From: Gnetum montanum
Taxonomy: Eukaryota; Streptophyta; Gnetopsida; Gnetales; Gnetaceae
Assembly (NCBI GenBank): GCA_015680685.1
Contig: MNCI01011925.1
Location: 915,017-979,016, forward strand
Length of the DNA stretch: 64,000 nucleotides
Direction of reading: 5' to 3'
A program made the position numbers and the translations under genes. How positions within the stretch are numbered: position 1 is the stretch's first letter; each line of letters opens with the position of its first letter. Shown here one piece after another: positions 1 through 12,232 of the stretch. The notes beneath the pieces were generated by a model. That model saw only the letters and a list, made by a program, of their open reading frames with translations. It had not been told where the DNA came from and ran no database searches.

Positions 1-246
1 CTTAGTTTCTCAACTCTTTCCCCTGATAGCATAGAAGATAAACTGAAAAATACCAAAAAAATCACATACCTCAGATTTGCTTAACCATACACCGTGACAC
101 TTACAAGCAAGCCTAGGAAGACAACGAACGATTAACCCCAAGCGTTTCTTGTGGTGTTAAGGCATTTAGTCTACGGAGTTCGACCGGATCGCGCGTGCAC
201 GCTCGTATTCGTATGGTTGAGTGTAGGGGTACCTCGCCACTCATCA
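1..246 (+). mobile_element. 3' end of an LTR, element D (Tat-like family), plus orientation
   Basis: The stretch ends in the family signature: GTATGGTTGAGTGTAGGGG, then a TACCTCGCCACTCATCA end. The same ending closes the LTRs of A (37087), B (9055) and, in reverse, C, E and G. The next bases (from 247) are not a tRNA-Asp primer site. They read as minus-strand gag of element E, so this is the outer end of a 3' LTR or a solo LTR, not a 5' LTR. The rest lies before the window. It keeps an unusually CpG-rich tract at 179-213, so it is probably the youngest member of the family here. Confidence 0.8.
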
Positions 247-2231
247 ATCATCAATTTCTAAATTTGTAATCTCCTTAACTGCTGCAACTTTACCCTTATT
301 TTTATGATATTCTTATTCAACATCTTTCTTCTTTCTTCTTTCACAACCACTCCCTTCTTGATCTGTACATTTATCTGCAATCTTCAAAGTAGTTTGGAAC
401 TTCTTATCTAAAGAGTTCCACATCTTATCAACCTTAGTTGATATTTTGGTAACAGATTTCTGGATTGGCAACATTTTCCTTTGCACCACTTCATCAAGTG
501 ACATCTCCTCCTCATTTTCATAGAAATGGATCCCCCTTTTATGGATGGATAGGTCTCTATTGTATTCTTTTATAGTTTCTTATTTTTTCAACTCTCCTTC
601 CTCTTTAGCCACTTGCTCAATGAGCCTCTCAATCTAATGGACCCTTAGCTCAAAAAATCTTCCTTAGGCATAGATCCCAAAGGTTCTCCTTGTTTTAGTT
701 CTGAACACATCTATCATATGGCATAGTTGATCCTATTGAGAATATCCATGGCTTGGACATCAGTGCAACAAAGAGTAGTACCTACCCATGGCTGCATCCA
801 AGGACTCATGAGTGCCTTGTTTCCATCCTTGGATTTACCTCCTTAAATTGGATACTCTGGAGTATGTGAATAGTTACATCATACCCCATCACCAAATAGA
901 TTTTGGTGCAAGGACTAATACCAACTTTCTGCTTCCTTTATAGTATCCTTGTGAATAGTTTCAACTTTTTCCATTCGTTCTCCACATTTTACAAAGCACA
1001 GGCATCATGGAATGCTTGCAAATAATTCTAAGGATCTAAATTGTATCCCCCCTCAAACCTATGGATATTATTCATATCCAGCCATTTATTGTTATCCTTC
1101 AAGTTTCTAGTGGGAATTCTAATAGACTTTAAAATATTCAACATATTTCTGGTAGCTAATAGGGGTTCATCGTAGTCATAACAGTCTCTATGATCCCTAT
1201 CATGGCCATGATGCCTTCAATGAGTCCTGTTATGCCTTTTTTTTGTGATGCTCATCCCCTTGGTGTTACTCATGCCCCTAGTCCCTATTGTCCTAACAAG
1301 ATCTATAATCATCCCTATCTCACCATTCATCTTCATCATGATCTCTATTACCTCTTCCATTGTCTCAGCCTCTACTTCTCCTATCTAGATTAGAGGAAAA
1401 AGACAATGAAAATGATGATGAAGGCAAAGAGAAACGAGAATCAACACTAGAATGATGCCTATTTCCTTCTCTTCTTTGGTTCCTACCCTTATCACCATTT
1501 TTATATTTCTCCTAGTGCCTATAATTATTCCTACCTCTGGATGAATGGCTATGTTTTTCATCTTTTAAGATTCCCTTCTCTTGAGACTCATTCTTCCCAT
1601 CACCAAGGTTGTTCACAATTGACTAAAACCATTGGTTAGAGGTCTCCCCATTAAAGAGAGGGGGAGAATCTATGTATGTCCTCTCCTTCTTTGTGTGTTT
1701 GCATGAAAAAGTGGTTAGAGAACCTTTTTCCTTTAAAGCCTCATATCAGGCTTCTATTTGTCAATCTTTCTTCTATTGGGCCTCCATGGGATGCTAATCC
1801 AGATAAGCATGGTCTTGATCCTCGTACTTTGCATTCATTCTTGCAATGCCCAACTTAATGAGATCGTTCAATAGCATCGAGGGAGTAGATTGGTTGGGAG
1901 GTAACACAATGTTTCCTTCCATGTCCCTCCATCGCAACTGCTCATCCCAATGCAAGATGAGGGTGAAATCCAAAGTGTAAGCATCCAGATGAGTGTAGAT
2001 GACTTTGAACTATTGGGGCACTTGTGTCTTTTGGCCTTCTTACCTTTGATTAGATTCACTTATAAATGGTGTTGGAGAATCTTTCCTACAAGAAGAAGCC
2101 ATATCAATTATTCTTCAAAAATAGTATGCATTTGTTATTAGTATTTATCTTAATGGTTTAGCATTAGTTTCTTTTACAACATTATTAAATGTTTTCACTA
2201 TTTTTCCTATATAGGGTACTTAGCTACTAAA
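247..2231 (-). pseudogene. degenerate gag of element E (Tat-like), minus strand
   Basis: On the minus strand this holds a decayed gag. Around 1080-900 fragments in shifting frames read like the gag core of element A: an FEGGYNLDP-type motif, then LQAFHDAC, against GYDSDPQHHLQAFHDAC in A. At 504-313 a basic coiled region ending in RRKKKD matches A's ...NKRRKKNQ at about 38570. Many stops and frameshifts mean it cannot make Gag. It begins just inside the E primer site and is cut at 246/247 by the end of element D. The family assignment is firm; the exact gag start is not. Confidence 0.65.
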
Positions 2232-2232
2232 G

Positions 2233-2250
2233 TCCCTAGTAACAATGCCA
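2233..2250 (-). other. primer-binding site of element E (tRNA-Asp type, decayed)
   Basis: The minus strand reads TGGCATTGTTACTAGGGA directly inside the E LTR. It resembles the plant Athila/Tat primer site TGGCGCCGTTGCCGGGGA. Several differences are CG to CA/TG or C to T changes, as expected from methylation decay. It fixes the orientation of E: minus, with its interior at lower coordinates. Confidence 0.7.
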
Positions 2251-2251
2251 A

Positions 2252-3119
2252 TGATGAGTAGCAAGTAGTCCCTACACCCAATCATACAAATCACAAGCGT
2301 TACACTAGTGATCCATTCAAATTCCATGGACTTAGCCCCTAAATGCACTAATGAGTAGAGATAGTAACTCAGAGACATGATCGTTGTCTTATTGGCTTAC
2401 CTTGTGTAAGCTCAGTTGTATGGTTAAGTGTAAGCCAAGGCACAATATATTTATTTATATTTTTATATTTTATTTTACTTAATCTAATTATGAAATAAAG
2501 GTAACTAATTGTAAATTAACTAATTAACTATCTAATGTATTAATCTAATTATCCAAACATAAGCATCTGGGCCCACCTTTCATGCACATCTTGAACTTGG
2601 TAGAAACACTCCTGAGTTACTAAATGTTAGGTTACTAGGCAAACCAAGTGATAACACTACTGGGATTACTAAGCATTAATGGTATGTTCAAGGTGGTCAT
2701 ACTTATGTGTTGTTATTGGGTATATTAATTAACTAAGGACATGAATGTAAAATGCATAAACAATAAAGTGCAGGAATGAAAACATTAAACTATTCCTAAG
2801 TGCTACAAAGAATTCCAAGAATCTTCTCTTTCTTACTAACACACCAAAGTGTTTAGGTACATTATGTTTGAATAAGAAACCATACAATCCTTGAAGCCCT
2901 ATTGCAGGCACTTAGAAAATATTCCAACTCTAATAAAAGAAAACTACAAGAACTTGGCTCCTCTATTGACTTAATGTATCATAAATGTGATGGGTACGTG
3001 CATTTATATAGGTAATACTAGACACTATATTGGCACACCTGCGTCGATGCATCTAAGCATGTGTCGATGAGGCTACATCAACGCATGTCCATTGATGTAG
3101 CTTGTCGCATGATTCATCA
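2252..3119 (-). mobile_element. 5' LTR of element E, minus orientation (868 bp)
   Basis: On the minus strand the LTR starts TGATGAATCATGCG (near 3119) and ends ...CTACTCATCA (2252), the same ends as element A (TGATGAGTCATG ... CTCATCA). A TATA-like TATATAAA lies at 3003-3010, just downstream of a tract homologous to the other U3 regions. The decayed primer site adjoins it at 2233-2250. The right flank, from 3120, is internal spacer of element B, so E inserted into B. The other E LTR is not in the window. Confidence 0.75.
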
Positions 3120-4835
3120 ATATCTTTTAAATTTTTGTCCATTTTTCCATTCTTATAAATTTTCTATAATTTTTCATCATTCTTCATGTACATACTTTTG
3201 TTGGTTTTCCAATAAAGTGAAAATAAATATAGCAAGATGTAGTACCAATAATGTGAAAATTACCATACATTATCAAATCATTGAAAGACTGATTCTATAT
3301 ACAGTGAGAGCACATCATCCATCCACTCATTTCCAATAATAAGAGGTTCTTACCATGGTCATAATGATCTTCTTCTCACAATAAAACTAAAATAAACTTG
3401 TGATCATTATGCCTAGATAGAAAAGTAAAGAACCAAGTGACAATGAAAAGCGTGTGACATCTGGGGAATTTGTAGATTTTCTAAGACTACTACTATAAGT
3501 TTTATTCTATTATTAAGACTAGATTATTTTCTTAAGTTCTAACAAAACATGAAAGTATGAGTATAATAAATGCTACCTTACCATGTCACGAGAAAGACAT
3601 GTTACCCATGCCTGAAGGTAGTCCTCTAGTAAGGTCGATACAGTAAAAATATAATAAATGATTATTTAAAATTTCTGGGGGTCCCACTAGAAAGACATGT
3701 TATCCATTCCTAAAGGTAGGTATCTTCTCAAAAATCTCAAAAATAAATTGTGCTATTAATAAAACTCCTTTCTTGAGCTACATTACTAAGTGATAATGCT
3801 TCTTGTAGTAGTGGTAGTCTTATGGTTTCTAGTTTTGGGATGATACAATGTGATATCACTAGTAAGTGGTGTGGAATTTGTTTAGATCTTGGATAGAAAG
3901 GTAAATGATCACTTTAACCATGCATTATCCACAAGAATCCATTATTCCTATGGTAAGACACCTCACATCCCAATTTTTGGAATCCTTTCCAATCCCATTC
4001 CATCTCACTAGTATATATAATCATAATTCAATGGTTTTGTATAATATAGTGTTATTTTTTCATTTTGGCAATAATAACATGTGTGTTTTGCAAGATAGGT
4101 ATGTTCTACATTCAACTTATTATGTGCCTGTGAACACTTATAGGTATGGTGCAAGGACACTAAGGGCTGGAGCCTACTTTGGAAAAGATCTACTTGTATA
4201 ACTCTTGTATCTCATACCTCACAACCAATTCCACATCATCTTATGTTTACAAGACACTTTAACCATCACTTTTTACTTTCCTAAAGGTTTACATTTGATC
4301 ATATCTTTGACAATTCTCACTGTCATCTCTTATACATCTAATTGACCTTCTTTGCCAAAGATTCATTTCTTATGATGTTTTAACCACCAAATTCCCATAA
4401 TCTAAGCATCATCTATGATCAAGATGACTTCTACACCTTCCAAACTATCCATTTGACTCAACGTTTTCACCAAAAATTACTTAAAAATCAAAAAAATTTG
4501 GCAATGATGTTATAGCTACGATGTATTAGGCCTTATAACGTCAAAGCTATGATGTCGTATCTATGATGTTGCACCAACAAAAATCTATATGTATGCATGA
4601 GGATTTAGAAAATTTTTAATTTCCTCATTTCAAAGCAAGGGGAGTTCATTCTATTTTTCTAAGCCTTGGACACTTCAACTTTCAAGCTCCATAACTTCCT
4701 CACCATAGCTTTTATTTGTGTGATTTTTGAATCCTCTTGATCATGGAGTGACCAACTTAGTTGTGGGGGAGAGTATTGCATGTAGAAGAGCCAAATTGAT
4801 CTATATTTTTTAAATTCCAAAAGATAATATCAAGA
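3120..4835 (+). mobile_element. non-coding spacer of element B upstream of ORF2
   Basis: No protein is supported here. The sequence aligns by eye with the A spacer (about 39900-41480) and, inverted, the C spacer (about 60060-58740). Shared landmarks are the CATCATCCATCCA...AATAAGAGGTTCTTACCATGG stretch (3310-3360), repeated GTTACCCATGCCT-type segments, and the TAT-rich stretch before ORF2. A motif at 4551-4572 differs at only three of 22 positions from 8184-8205 in B's own LTR. A TATA-like CTATATGTATG follows near 4585. I read this as a spacer carrying an internal promoter for ORF2. Confidence 0.6.
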
Positions 4836-5153
4836 GTAAAAATAAAGAACAAATAAGAATATTTTAATCAATTAATAAAATAAAAGCTAATGAACTAATT
4901 GATTCTCATAGCTAGCCATCCAATAATACAATAAACAATAAGGGATAATTATGTGAAGTCTTAATAATTAAAATAATAAGTAAAACAAGGGTTTCTTTTT
5001 GAATTTTTCTTAATCTACAATCATAGTAAGAGCCATATGTAATAATAAGAACAAAAGTTTAAATAAAACCAAGGATTTGAGAAAGAAATATGAACTACTA
5101 GAGACCTATTTAAATCCTTGCATAAGCTTAAGTAAAATCTTTGATGATTGCAG
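4836..5153 (+). other. candidate leader intron before ORF2, copy B
   Basis: A donor-like AAGA|GTAAAAAT at 4836 and an acceptor-like TTGATGATTGCAG at 5141-5153 bracket 318 nt, and the acceptor abuts the ORF2 ATG. The same two sites sit at homologous places in A (41483/41784) and C (58735/58480, minus). Sequence around the donor (CCAAAAGATAATATCAAG) aligns with A (CCCAAAAGGTATTATAAG). Splicing is inferred, not shown. Confidence 0.5.
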
Positions 5154-8006
5154 ATGGCTCCCAAAAGACCATAGTAAAAGAACCCTCACAACATGGAAGT
5201 AAAAGACTAAGGAGTTGAGGTAGAAGAAAATCCAGAGAACAAATGCCACAAGTGGAGCAAGAAGCCCAATATTTCAACATTTACCAACAAACCCTTATCA
5301 CAGAACAATCTGCACAAGTTGGTGTTGAAGCACCACCAACTCTTGAGAAAGGACAATGTCTCAAGTTGTTAGCAGAATGCCTCCAAGCTATTTAAGAGAA
5401 GTCCATCATGTCCATAGTGATTGTGGAATTGAATTTGGACCATTCATGGAGTTTGCTCCCAAGAGCGTTAGAACCCAACTCCAAGCCTCTCCTTTATGGC
5501 CAACCCTATCATGTAATCATGAATGGTACTTGGAAGAAGTATATCAATTTTGGAACAATAAACAAGATGATGCTACCATTAAGATTGAAGGAGTCTTAGT
5601 GCCTTACTTTGTTGAAGCCATTACAAAGGCACTTAATGTTCCAAATGTCAAAGCAAATGTAGCATAAATATCCACTAGATTTGACACTAATGTAAAGAAG
5701 CTATGGCTATAGAAAGCATATGGAAAGGAGGATAAGGGATATAGTAAATTAACTATTAAGGAGGAGATCTACTTCAAGATCGGAACTTACCATTTTTTAC
5801 TTACCAAAAGACTCAATAGAATTTCCACTTTTGCAACTAGAGAAAGTGCAATTCTTATAGAGAAGTTCATTGCTAATATAGTGCATCTGCTCTTTCTAGA
5901 AATCTAAAGAAGGATTAAAGAAAAGAAGGTAGGGAAACTTACATTGTCATTTCATTGTCTCATTAGGAAGTTGTGCAAGCAATCAGGGATTCTAGGATAC
6001 ATCAATGATGTTCTAAAGAAAGCCCAAAATGCATCCAATGCAGAGATGTCCAAACCAATGCCACCAAAGAAGGATCAGCTAGAGAAGCCAGTAGGCACTA
6101 AGGGACTAGTAGGATCCACACTAGAAAGAAACATTCTAATAATAGGACAACACAAACTAGGACCTAGTGGATCAATGCCTATTGGTGATAGACCAAAATA
6201 GAGTGCTCCACCTGCACAACAAAACTATAGGGCTTCCATGAGCCACTTGTTGCAAATTGTAGAAAAATAGTTAGCGAGCAACAAAACATTCTACACTATA
6301 CTAAGTTAGGAATAACTTTGTAAGGCCTATTGTATCAATAGGACCTGCTAGTGGGCAAGTATCTCTACAAGTAGGAGAAGATGATGATTAGGCACAATAG
6401 ATTTCTAGGAACACTACATCTTTCCAAGTTATGTTAGAAATTGAAGCAGGAGCCATAGTAGTTATGATGCAACATTACGATGTAGTAGGAGTAGTAGAGG
6501 TAATCACTAATCACATTAAGAAATCATTTAACATTCCCATTGTGCCATTAATGGATATTACAAGACTATGAGATGTGGAAATGCTAGCCAACACATCTAT
6601 GACTCCAACAGAACATAAAGATTTTACCAATTGACTGCTGCAAATAGGACAAGTCATGTAAAATCTCTTGGATATCCCTAGCGATATCACTACAATTTAT
6701 TCTAATATAATTGCAATAAAGGGGAAGCTAGTCATGATAGAAACAAGGGTAGAGCATAGAAAAATGATGTGTAGAGGTTGTAAGTTGAATTAGCAGCTTT
6801 GAAAGTAGAAAAGAGAGACCCTGCACAGTATATAGCCCTAGACTAATTAGATGCATTTAGAATAGAACAAGTGAGTTAGCTCACAGTAAGAAATATTCAA
6901 GTAGAGATGGAGAAGAAGAAGGCTATGTGGAATACATTAGTGACAAAAGCACAAGCATATGCACATACCAAAGCCATCATTGCCTTGAAAGAAGAGAATA
7001 AGAAACTTGCTATTGATAATCCAATGTTGATAGACATTGAAAAGAAGAAAAATGTTCTCAAAGAAAGCATTCATCAACTACAAGAATAGTTCATTAGAGT
7101 CAACTAGGATAGGAACAAATTGACTAGAGAAAACTAAATCATGTTAATGGAAAAGTCTGAACTATCCATTAGAAGTCAGTGATTAAGATCAGCGCATCGT
7201 AGAACAAGGCCAAGAAGCATGAAATGCTCAAAGAACACTATAGAGACTAGTTGGGCATGTACAAGCAGATCAATGAAAAGGAAATCTAAATGAACAAGGC
7301 TAAGATCAGTTCAATCATAGCACAAACACCTAATTGGAAGCTAATTCTAGATATTCGAGCCCATGTCCACCAAGCTAAAGTAAAGAATAAGGACCTATAG
7401 ATTGAAGATTTCAGAGAGTACATGAGGTTAGCAAATCTTCAGTATGCTAATCTAGCCATGTTAACAGCAGGTAAACCAAGAAACAAGCTAGAGAAATAGG
7501 TAGTTTTTGTATATACATTATATGAGAAGATGTTTGCAGATAAAAAAGATGTAAAACAAAAACTACATGTTGCAAACTCTAAATTAGAAATAGTATAAGC
7601 TGGCTACCAAGGTTAGAAAGATGTAGCAGAAAACCTAGCCTACCGAATGACTGATTATTAAGAATTGAGAAAGGTGGCCAGGGCATTTGAAGAAGATAGA
7701 AGGCAATTCATGGCATAGTATGTTAAAGCCAATAAGATGTTTTCATAGCTACCATACCCATGGGAAGTATTGATGCCATCAAACATTACATAATTTTCAT
7801 GGATGGTACATGATCCCAAGTTAGAGAAAGATAAGCTTCAAGCACTCCTTAACTGTTACCAATTTCATAAGCCTAACAACAAAGAAAAGAAGTTGATGGA
7901 GAAGCCTAACTATTACCATCAAGAACTTGAAGACTGCATTGAACTCTTTTATTTTGTTTTGTTTTGCTTTGTTTACTATCAATTTTGTCCATCATGCTAT
8001 GCATAA
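5154..8006 (+). pseudogene. ORF2 (accessory protein) of element B, decayed
   Basis: The ATG at 5154 begins MAPKR, as in A and C. The order of blocks is: a short basic N-terminus; a globular region about residues 70-290 with 'EVHHVHSDCGIEFGPFMEF', a WYLEEVYQFW block and a LPFP/LSFH..IRKLCKQ block; a middle block with MLANTSMTP...HKD; then a long charged helix (6907-7089 and on) rich in K/E/L heptads, probably a coiled coil. It ends with a conserved MVHDPKLEKDKLQALLN tail. The globular part resembles the uncharacterised 'putative plant transposon protein' domain found in plant gypsy elements, by pattern memory only. Many stops and shifts make it a pseudogene. It lies just upstream of the 3' LTR. 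Confidence 0.65.
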
Positions 8007-8156
8007 CAATTTTGTAAAATACCACTCAAACCACAATGTGGCATTCAAAATCAAGTAGTCATGTTAAAGTTTGAGTATACCTCCAAAATTTTATAAGAAA
8101 CTCTATCCTCCTTTTGTTTTATCTCAAGGGTAAGTTTCAAATTGGTTGTGTAGGTA

Positions 8157-9055
8157 TGATAAAACCTATTTTTAATGAGGCACGATATCGTATCTATGAC
8201 ATTGCAACTCTACATACCTTATTGTTAATGCAATGTAGTGGGTTCTAGTCACTCCTTGAAATATGTACACTTGGTCACACCAATCAACAAATTTCATTCC
8301 AACCTGAGGAAAACTCTTGCAATTTTTTTTGTAGTTTATGCTTAGGGATAAAGTGAATGCCCATAGTGTGGTATTAAGCAGTTGAAAAGAATCTTTATTC
8401 AGGTAGGTTTTACTTAGACACAATTCATGTATGGTAATAAAGATCGAGATTACTTATCATCATTGTAGCATTCACTTAGTTTCTTTTCTTTACTTAGCTA
8501 ACTTCATTACTTAGTTTAATTTTCATTTCCTTAATATGCTTACTTTAGCTTAGTCTTTTACCTTTCTCAAGCACTTTACTTTTTCATGCTCATTAGTAAG
8601 GCAGAATGAGTACGACTAGTTTCAAGGGTATAATTGTAATCATTTGGTAATCCTAATAGTGTTATTACTTGGTTCACCTAGTGGCATAATGCTTGGTAAC
8701 CCAATAATGGTTACATGAGCCAAAGATGTGTACAGCAAGCTAGGAGTAACTACTCATCACCATAGTATAGAATATACTTACATTTTTTTTATCACTTAGA
8801 TTTAGACCTTATTCTCATTTTCATTATGGTTGCACTTAGGAGTAACCTGAGCCAACAACATTAAGATATCATATACTTCACTTAGAGTTAAACCATATAC
8901 TTGCACTTCACTGACTCAAAGTAGGAAGACAATGATCAAAAATCAATTATCAACTTCTAGCATACTTACATTATCCATCCACATATTACAATTTGGTTGC
9001 ATGTGTGCACTCATGACTTGTATGGTGAAGTGTTGGGATACCCTACCGCTCATCA
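8157..9055 (+). mobile_element. 3' LTR of element B, plus orientation (899 bp)
   Basis: It starts TGATAAAACC after a weak polypurine tract (TTGGTTGTGTAGGTA, 8142-8156) and ends CCGCTCATCA. The interior shares blocks with A's LTRs: the AATAAAGATC...GATTACTT...CATCATTGTAGCA stretch, a GCAGAATGAGTACGACTA stretch, and the TATGGT...TACC...CTCATCA terminus. The flank after it is gtagt. The 5' partner must lie left of the window, because the copy at 1-246 is separated from B by E and lacks a primer site. Confidence 0.8.
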
Positions 9056-9191
9056 GTAGTAATCATTGTTATTAGTTTCTTACATATGTGAATGCAACCT
9101 ATTTGCTAAGGTATTTTGTTAAAGTTTTGTATCCTTTATTTCACTACTATTTAAGCTCAGTCATAGAACTTCTAAATATTTTATGATTAAA
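9056..9191. other. unassigned short flank
   Basis: AT-rich sequence between the B LTR and the next LTR-like block. It has no coding or repeat signature that I can name. Confidence 0.4.
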
Positions 9192-12100
9192 TGTTGAAAT
9201 CCAATTACCCTAGAAAGTTTTTTTTTAATCAGTTATTATTCCTTTACATGTATTTAGCTATGCATATTTTATTCTTTATGCACATTCAATTATGTATATT
9301 TAGTCTTTATTATGCAAATTTATGCTTTATTATCCACATCTAGTTATGCATCTTTTATTTTTATTATGCACATGTGATTATATAATAGTATATTCATGTA
9401 GAAATTTTATACTCTAACCCTACCCAAATCATATCCCTTGTTATTTTTTTCATTAAATTAGAATTTGGAGTTTATTTTTAATTATAATTAAATATTTTAT
9501 AAATCAAATTTTTTAAGGAAGTACCTTAGGATGATGTCCCACCTAAAATTTGATATTCCCAATGTGTCCAAAACATTCAAAAACATAGGTTTGGATTCTT
9601 GGTTCACTAGAATCAAAGTTATGGTTTTCAAGATATCACATTTTCTAGTTTGTTAAAATATTGTAAAAGTTTCAGCATTTGAACTAAGTAACCATGATAA
9701 GTAACACCTAGATAATATTATAGTATAAAATTTAGTAGAGCACTTAATAAGGATCCCGTTGGCTCAAATGGAATTTGATTTGGAGTCCCGATATGCATGT
9801 TATAGGTGCTTGAATGTGAGGATATTAACAAAGAAAGAGAAAAAGAGAAATGAACTTATAAAAATTATTTATGTGAAAAAAATTAAAAGTAAAAACAAAA
9901 AAAATCCAAATTTCATTTACACTACGCACAAGTGGAAATGGCATAAATAATATAAATAGTGTATATATTATAACTTATATGCATAGCATATAACTTTACT
10001 TTACTTCACCGCCTTCATCTGATTTTTCTTTTCCTTGCCATCTCACTCCCTTGCACATATGTTTTCTGATTTTTGTTCAAAATAGAAACCCTTTCTCACA
10101 CCAATTCTTCATCTAAACTCTGATTTTTTTCCTAGTTGCTTTCATTGAAAGCTTGCTTCTTTTGTTTCTAAACACGTACAAGCTTAGGTGTTGTGCTGCA
10201 TGCAATTCTTTTTCTTATAAGTCGATTGTGGCCTTCGGTATGACTTGTTTTGGATTGTAAGGGGAATTTTGGTGCAATAGTTCAACACAAAATAAAAAGC
10301 TCATTTTGGGCATCTTAGATGGTAAGGAAGAATGTTTTATGTTTCTTTTTATGTAGCTGCCCTATTTTGCTATGGATTTTGCATGCTTTATTTTTTACCT
10401 TCTAGTTTTTTGTTATTCTTCTATGATTTTAATTATTTTTTTGAGATTCTAGAAAATTTTTGTTATTTTGGACATGATAACACATGGAAATTGATAATTT
10501 TAATTGTGTCCAGGTCATTCTATATCTTTTTGACGAGATTTTGAATTGTATGGAAACTTTGCTCAACTTGGTTCTCAAATATTTTATGATTATTTTTTAT
10601 CAACTCATGATAGAAACTTAATTTTGTGAGAATTTTATGGAATTTGGGCTTTTATGGATTTTTGGCCATTTTTGAAAGTCTTTCAAATTTTTGGAATAAA
10701 ATAATAGTATTTATGTGATCAAGTTTACTTAGTTGGTAGTGAGAGCCACAAATCTTTTAGCTGCCCCCATCTACATGTAGTAGTGAAGTGTTCCTTAGTG
10801 GGATCCATCCCATAGAAAGAAGGATTGTTGGATGGATTTCCTACCTTGAATTTTGATTTGTAAGTTCATGTAAGACTATGCATTTAGCCAAGACCATAAC
10901 ACTAAGTAGTTGAGTCTAGTGGTGTTGCAATGAGGCATAGTCAAGACCTATCATTCCGATGATACGTGTACCTCAGTCATTGAGGATGTTAGTAGTAAAG
11001 CTATTATCAAAACCTAACCATGACTGACTTGTTTGGAGTCACAAGGATAATCTAATGATAGTAGTGAGGTTATTTCAAGAGCTTTAGATGAGTTCCTTTG
11101 GTAGTAAGGACAACCAAGATCTAGCCTTTGGAGATGTCTAGTTAAAATATACATTCTTTGAATTTTTTCTAGACAAATTTGGAATATATTTGAACATTAA
11201 AATACTTTAAAGGATAATCTGATGATAGTAGTGAGGTTATTGCAAGACCTAGTGGGTCCAATTGGTAGTAAGAATAACAAGGACCTAGCCTTTGGAGATT
11301 CCAAGATAAAATATACATTCTTTGGAATTTTGGATTTCTTTCAAATATTTCAATTTCTTTTGGATATTTAGAAAATTTGTGGCATTACTAGTTTTGGAAG
11401 CATTTTGAATATTTTATTAGGAACCTTTACCTACCCTATATGCTATGACTTTTGGCCCTGAACCTTTATGCTCCATGAAAAGGGAAATATTATAACCTTC
11501 CTTATTTGAGAGGTTCTAACTCCTTTTGCATTTCGATGCAGAGTGCCTAGAGTAGTCATGGAAACACCACAAGAGGAACATAGGATGAAATATGGAACAA
11601 TTCAATATAAGATGGACCCTCTACACCCAAAAATTTATTTCTGTATATTTTCTACTTTTGTAAAATAGAAACCTTGTACACTTTTTCGATGCTTGAGCCA
11701 TGTACCTATTTTTGTGAATAAATAATAACGTTTGATAAATATGACATTATCGTCTATGCCATTTAGACTATGAGATTGTAAGGAACATTTTTCATTTCAG
11801 CACATGCTTCTGTTGTAAAATTTATAATATTATTTATAATATATTAATATTTTATTTCACTATTATTTTTAATTTTATTAATTAATTGGTAAACTTTAAA
11901 CTTGAATATATTTATTTCTAGATGTTTATTTTGTGTACTATTTTTCTAATGCAATTAGTGAAATTTTTTAACATCTACATTTTTTTGGTTGTGAAAAACT
12001 CTATTTTTAAAAAATAAATTTTATTTAATTATGTAGGAGAGTTATGCAAAATTTTTCTATGCTATATTTCTTTACTATATTTATGCTCTTAATTAATAAT

Positions 12101-12227
12101 TTTTTATTTATTTTACCACTTCGTTTTAGTTAGTAAATCAAGGTTAAATTTAGATCCTTAGGGTTCCATAGCATCTCTATTAGTTTTTTATAGGATTTTA
12201 TAGATAATTAATAGGGGTGTTACAGTA
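9192..12227 (+). mobile_element. LTR-like block, probably a long gypsy (solo) LTR
   Basis: The right end is clear: ...AATAGGGGTGTTACA at 12227 abruptly replaces the integrase tail of F. The left end is a guess at TGTTGAAATCC (9192), giving flanks ttaaa/gtaaa that match at four of five bases. Inside, plus-strand features fit a long LTR: a T/C-rich stretch (10020-10180), no long ORF, and a polyadenylation-like GAATAAATAATAACG near 11717. No primer site or polypurine tract adjoins either end. It could instead be other non-coding DNA; only the right junction is firm. Confidence 0.4.
11043..11335. repeat. diverged tandem duplication, period about 167 bp
   Basis: Two copies begin AAGGATAATCT at 11043 and 11210. 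They share ...GATAGTAGTGAGGTTAT...TGGTAGTAAG...CTAGCCTTTGGAGAT...AAAATATACATTCTTTG. It lies inside the LTR-like block 9192-12227. Confidence 0.75.
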
Positions 12228-12232
12228 AATTT

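Noticed and set aside
1-9055. D's LTR end (1-246) as the 5' LTR of element B
   Set aside because: No primer site follows 246. The adjacent sequence is minus-strand gag of E, and E has its own LTR and primer site.
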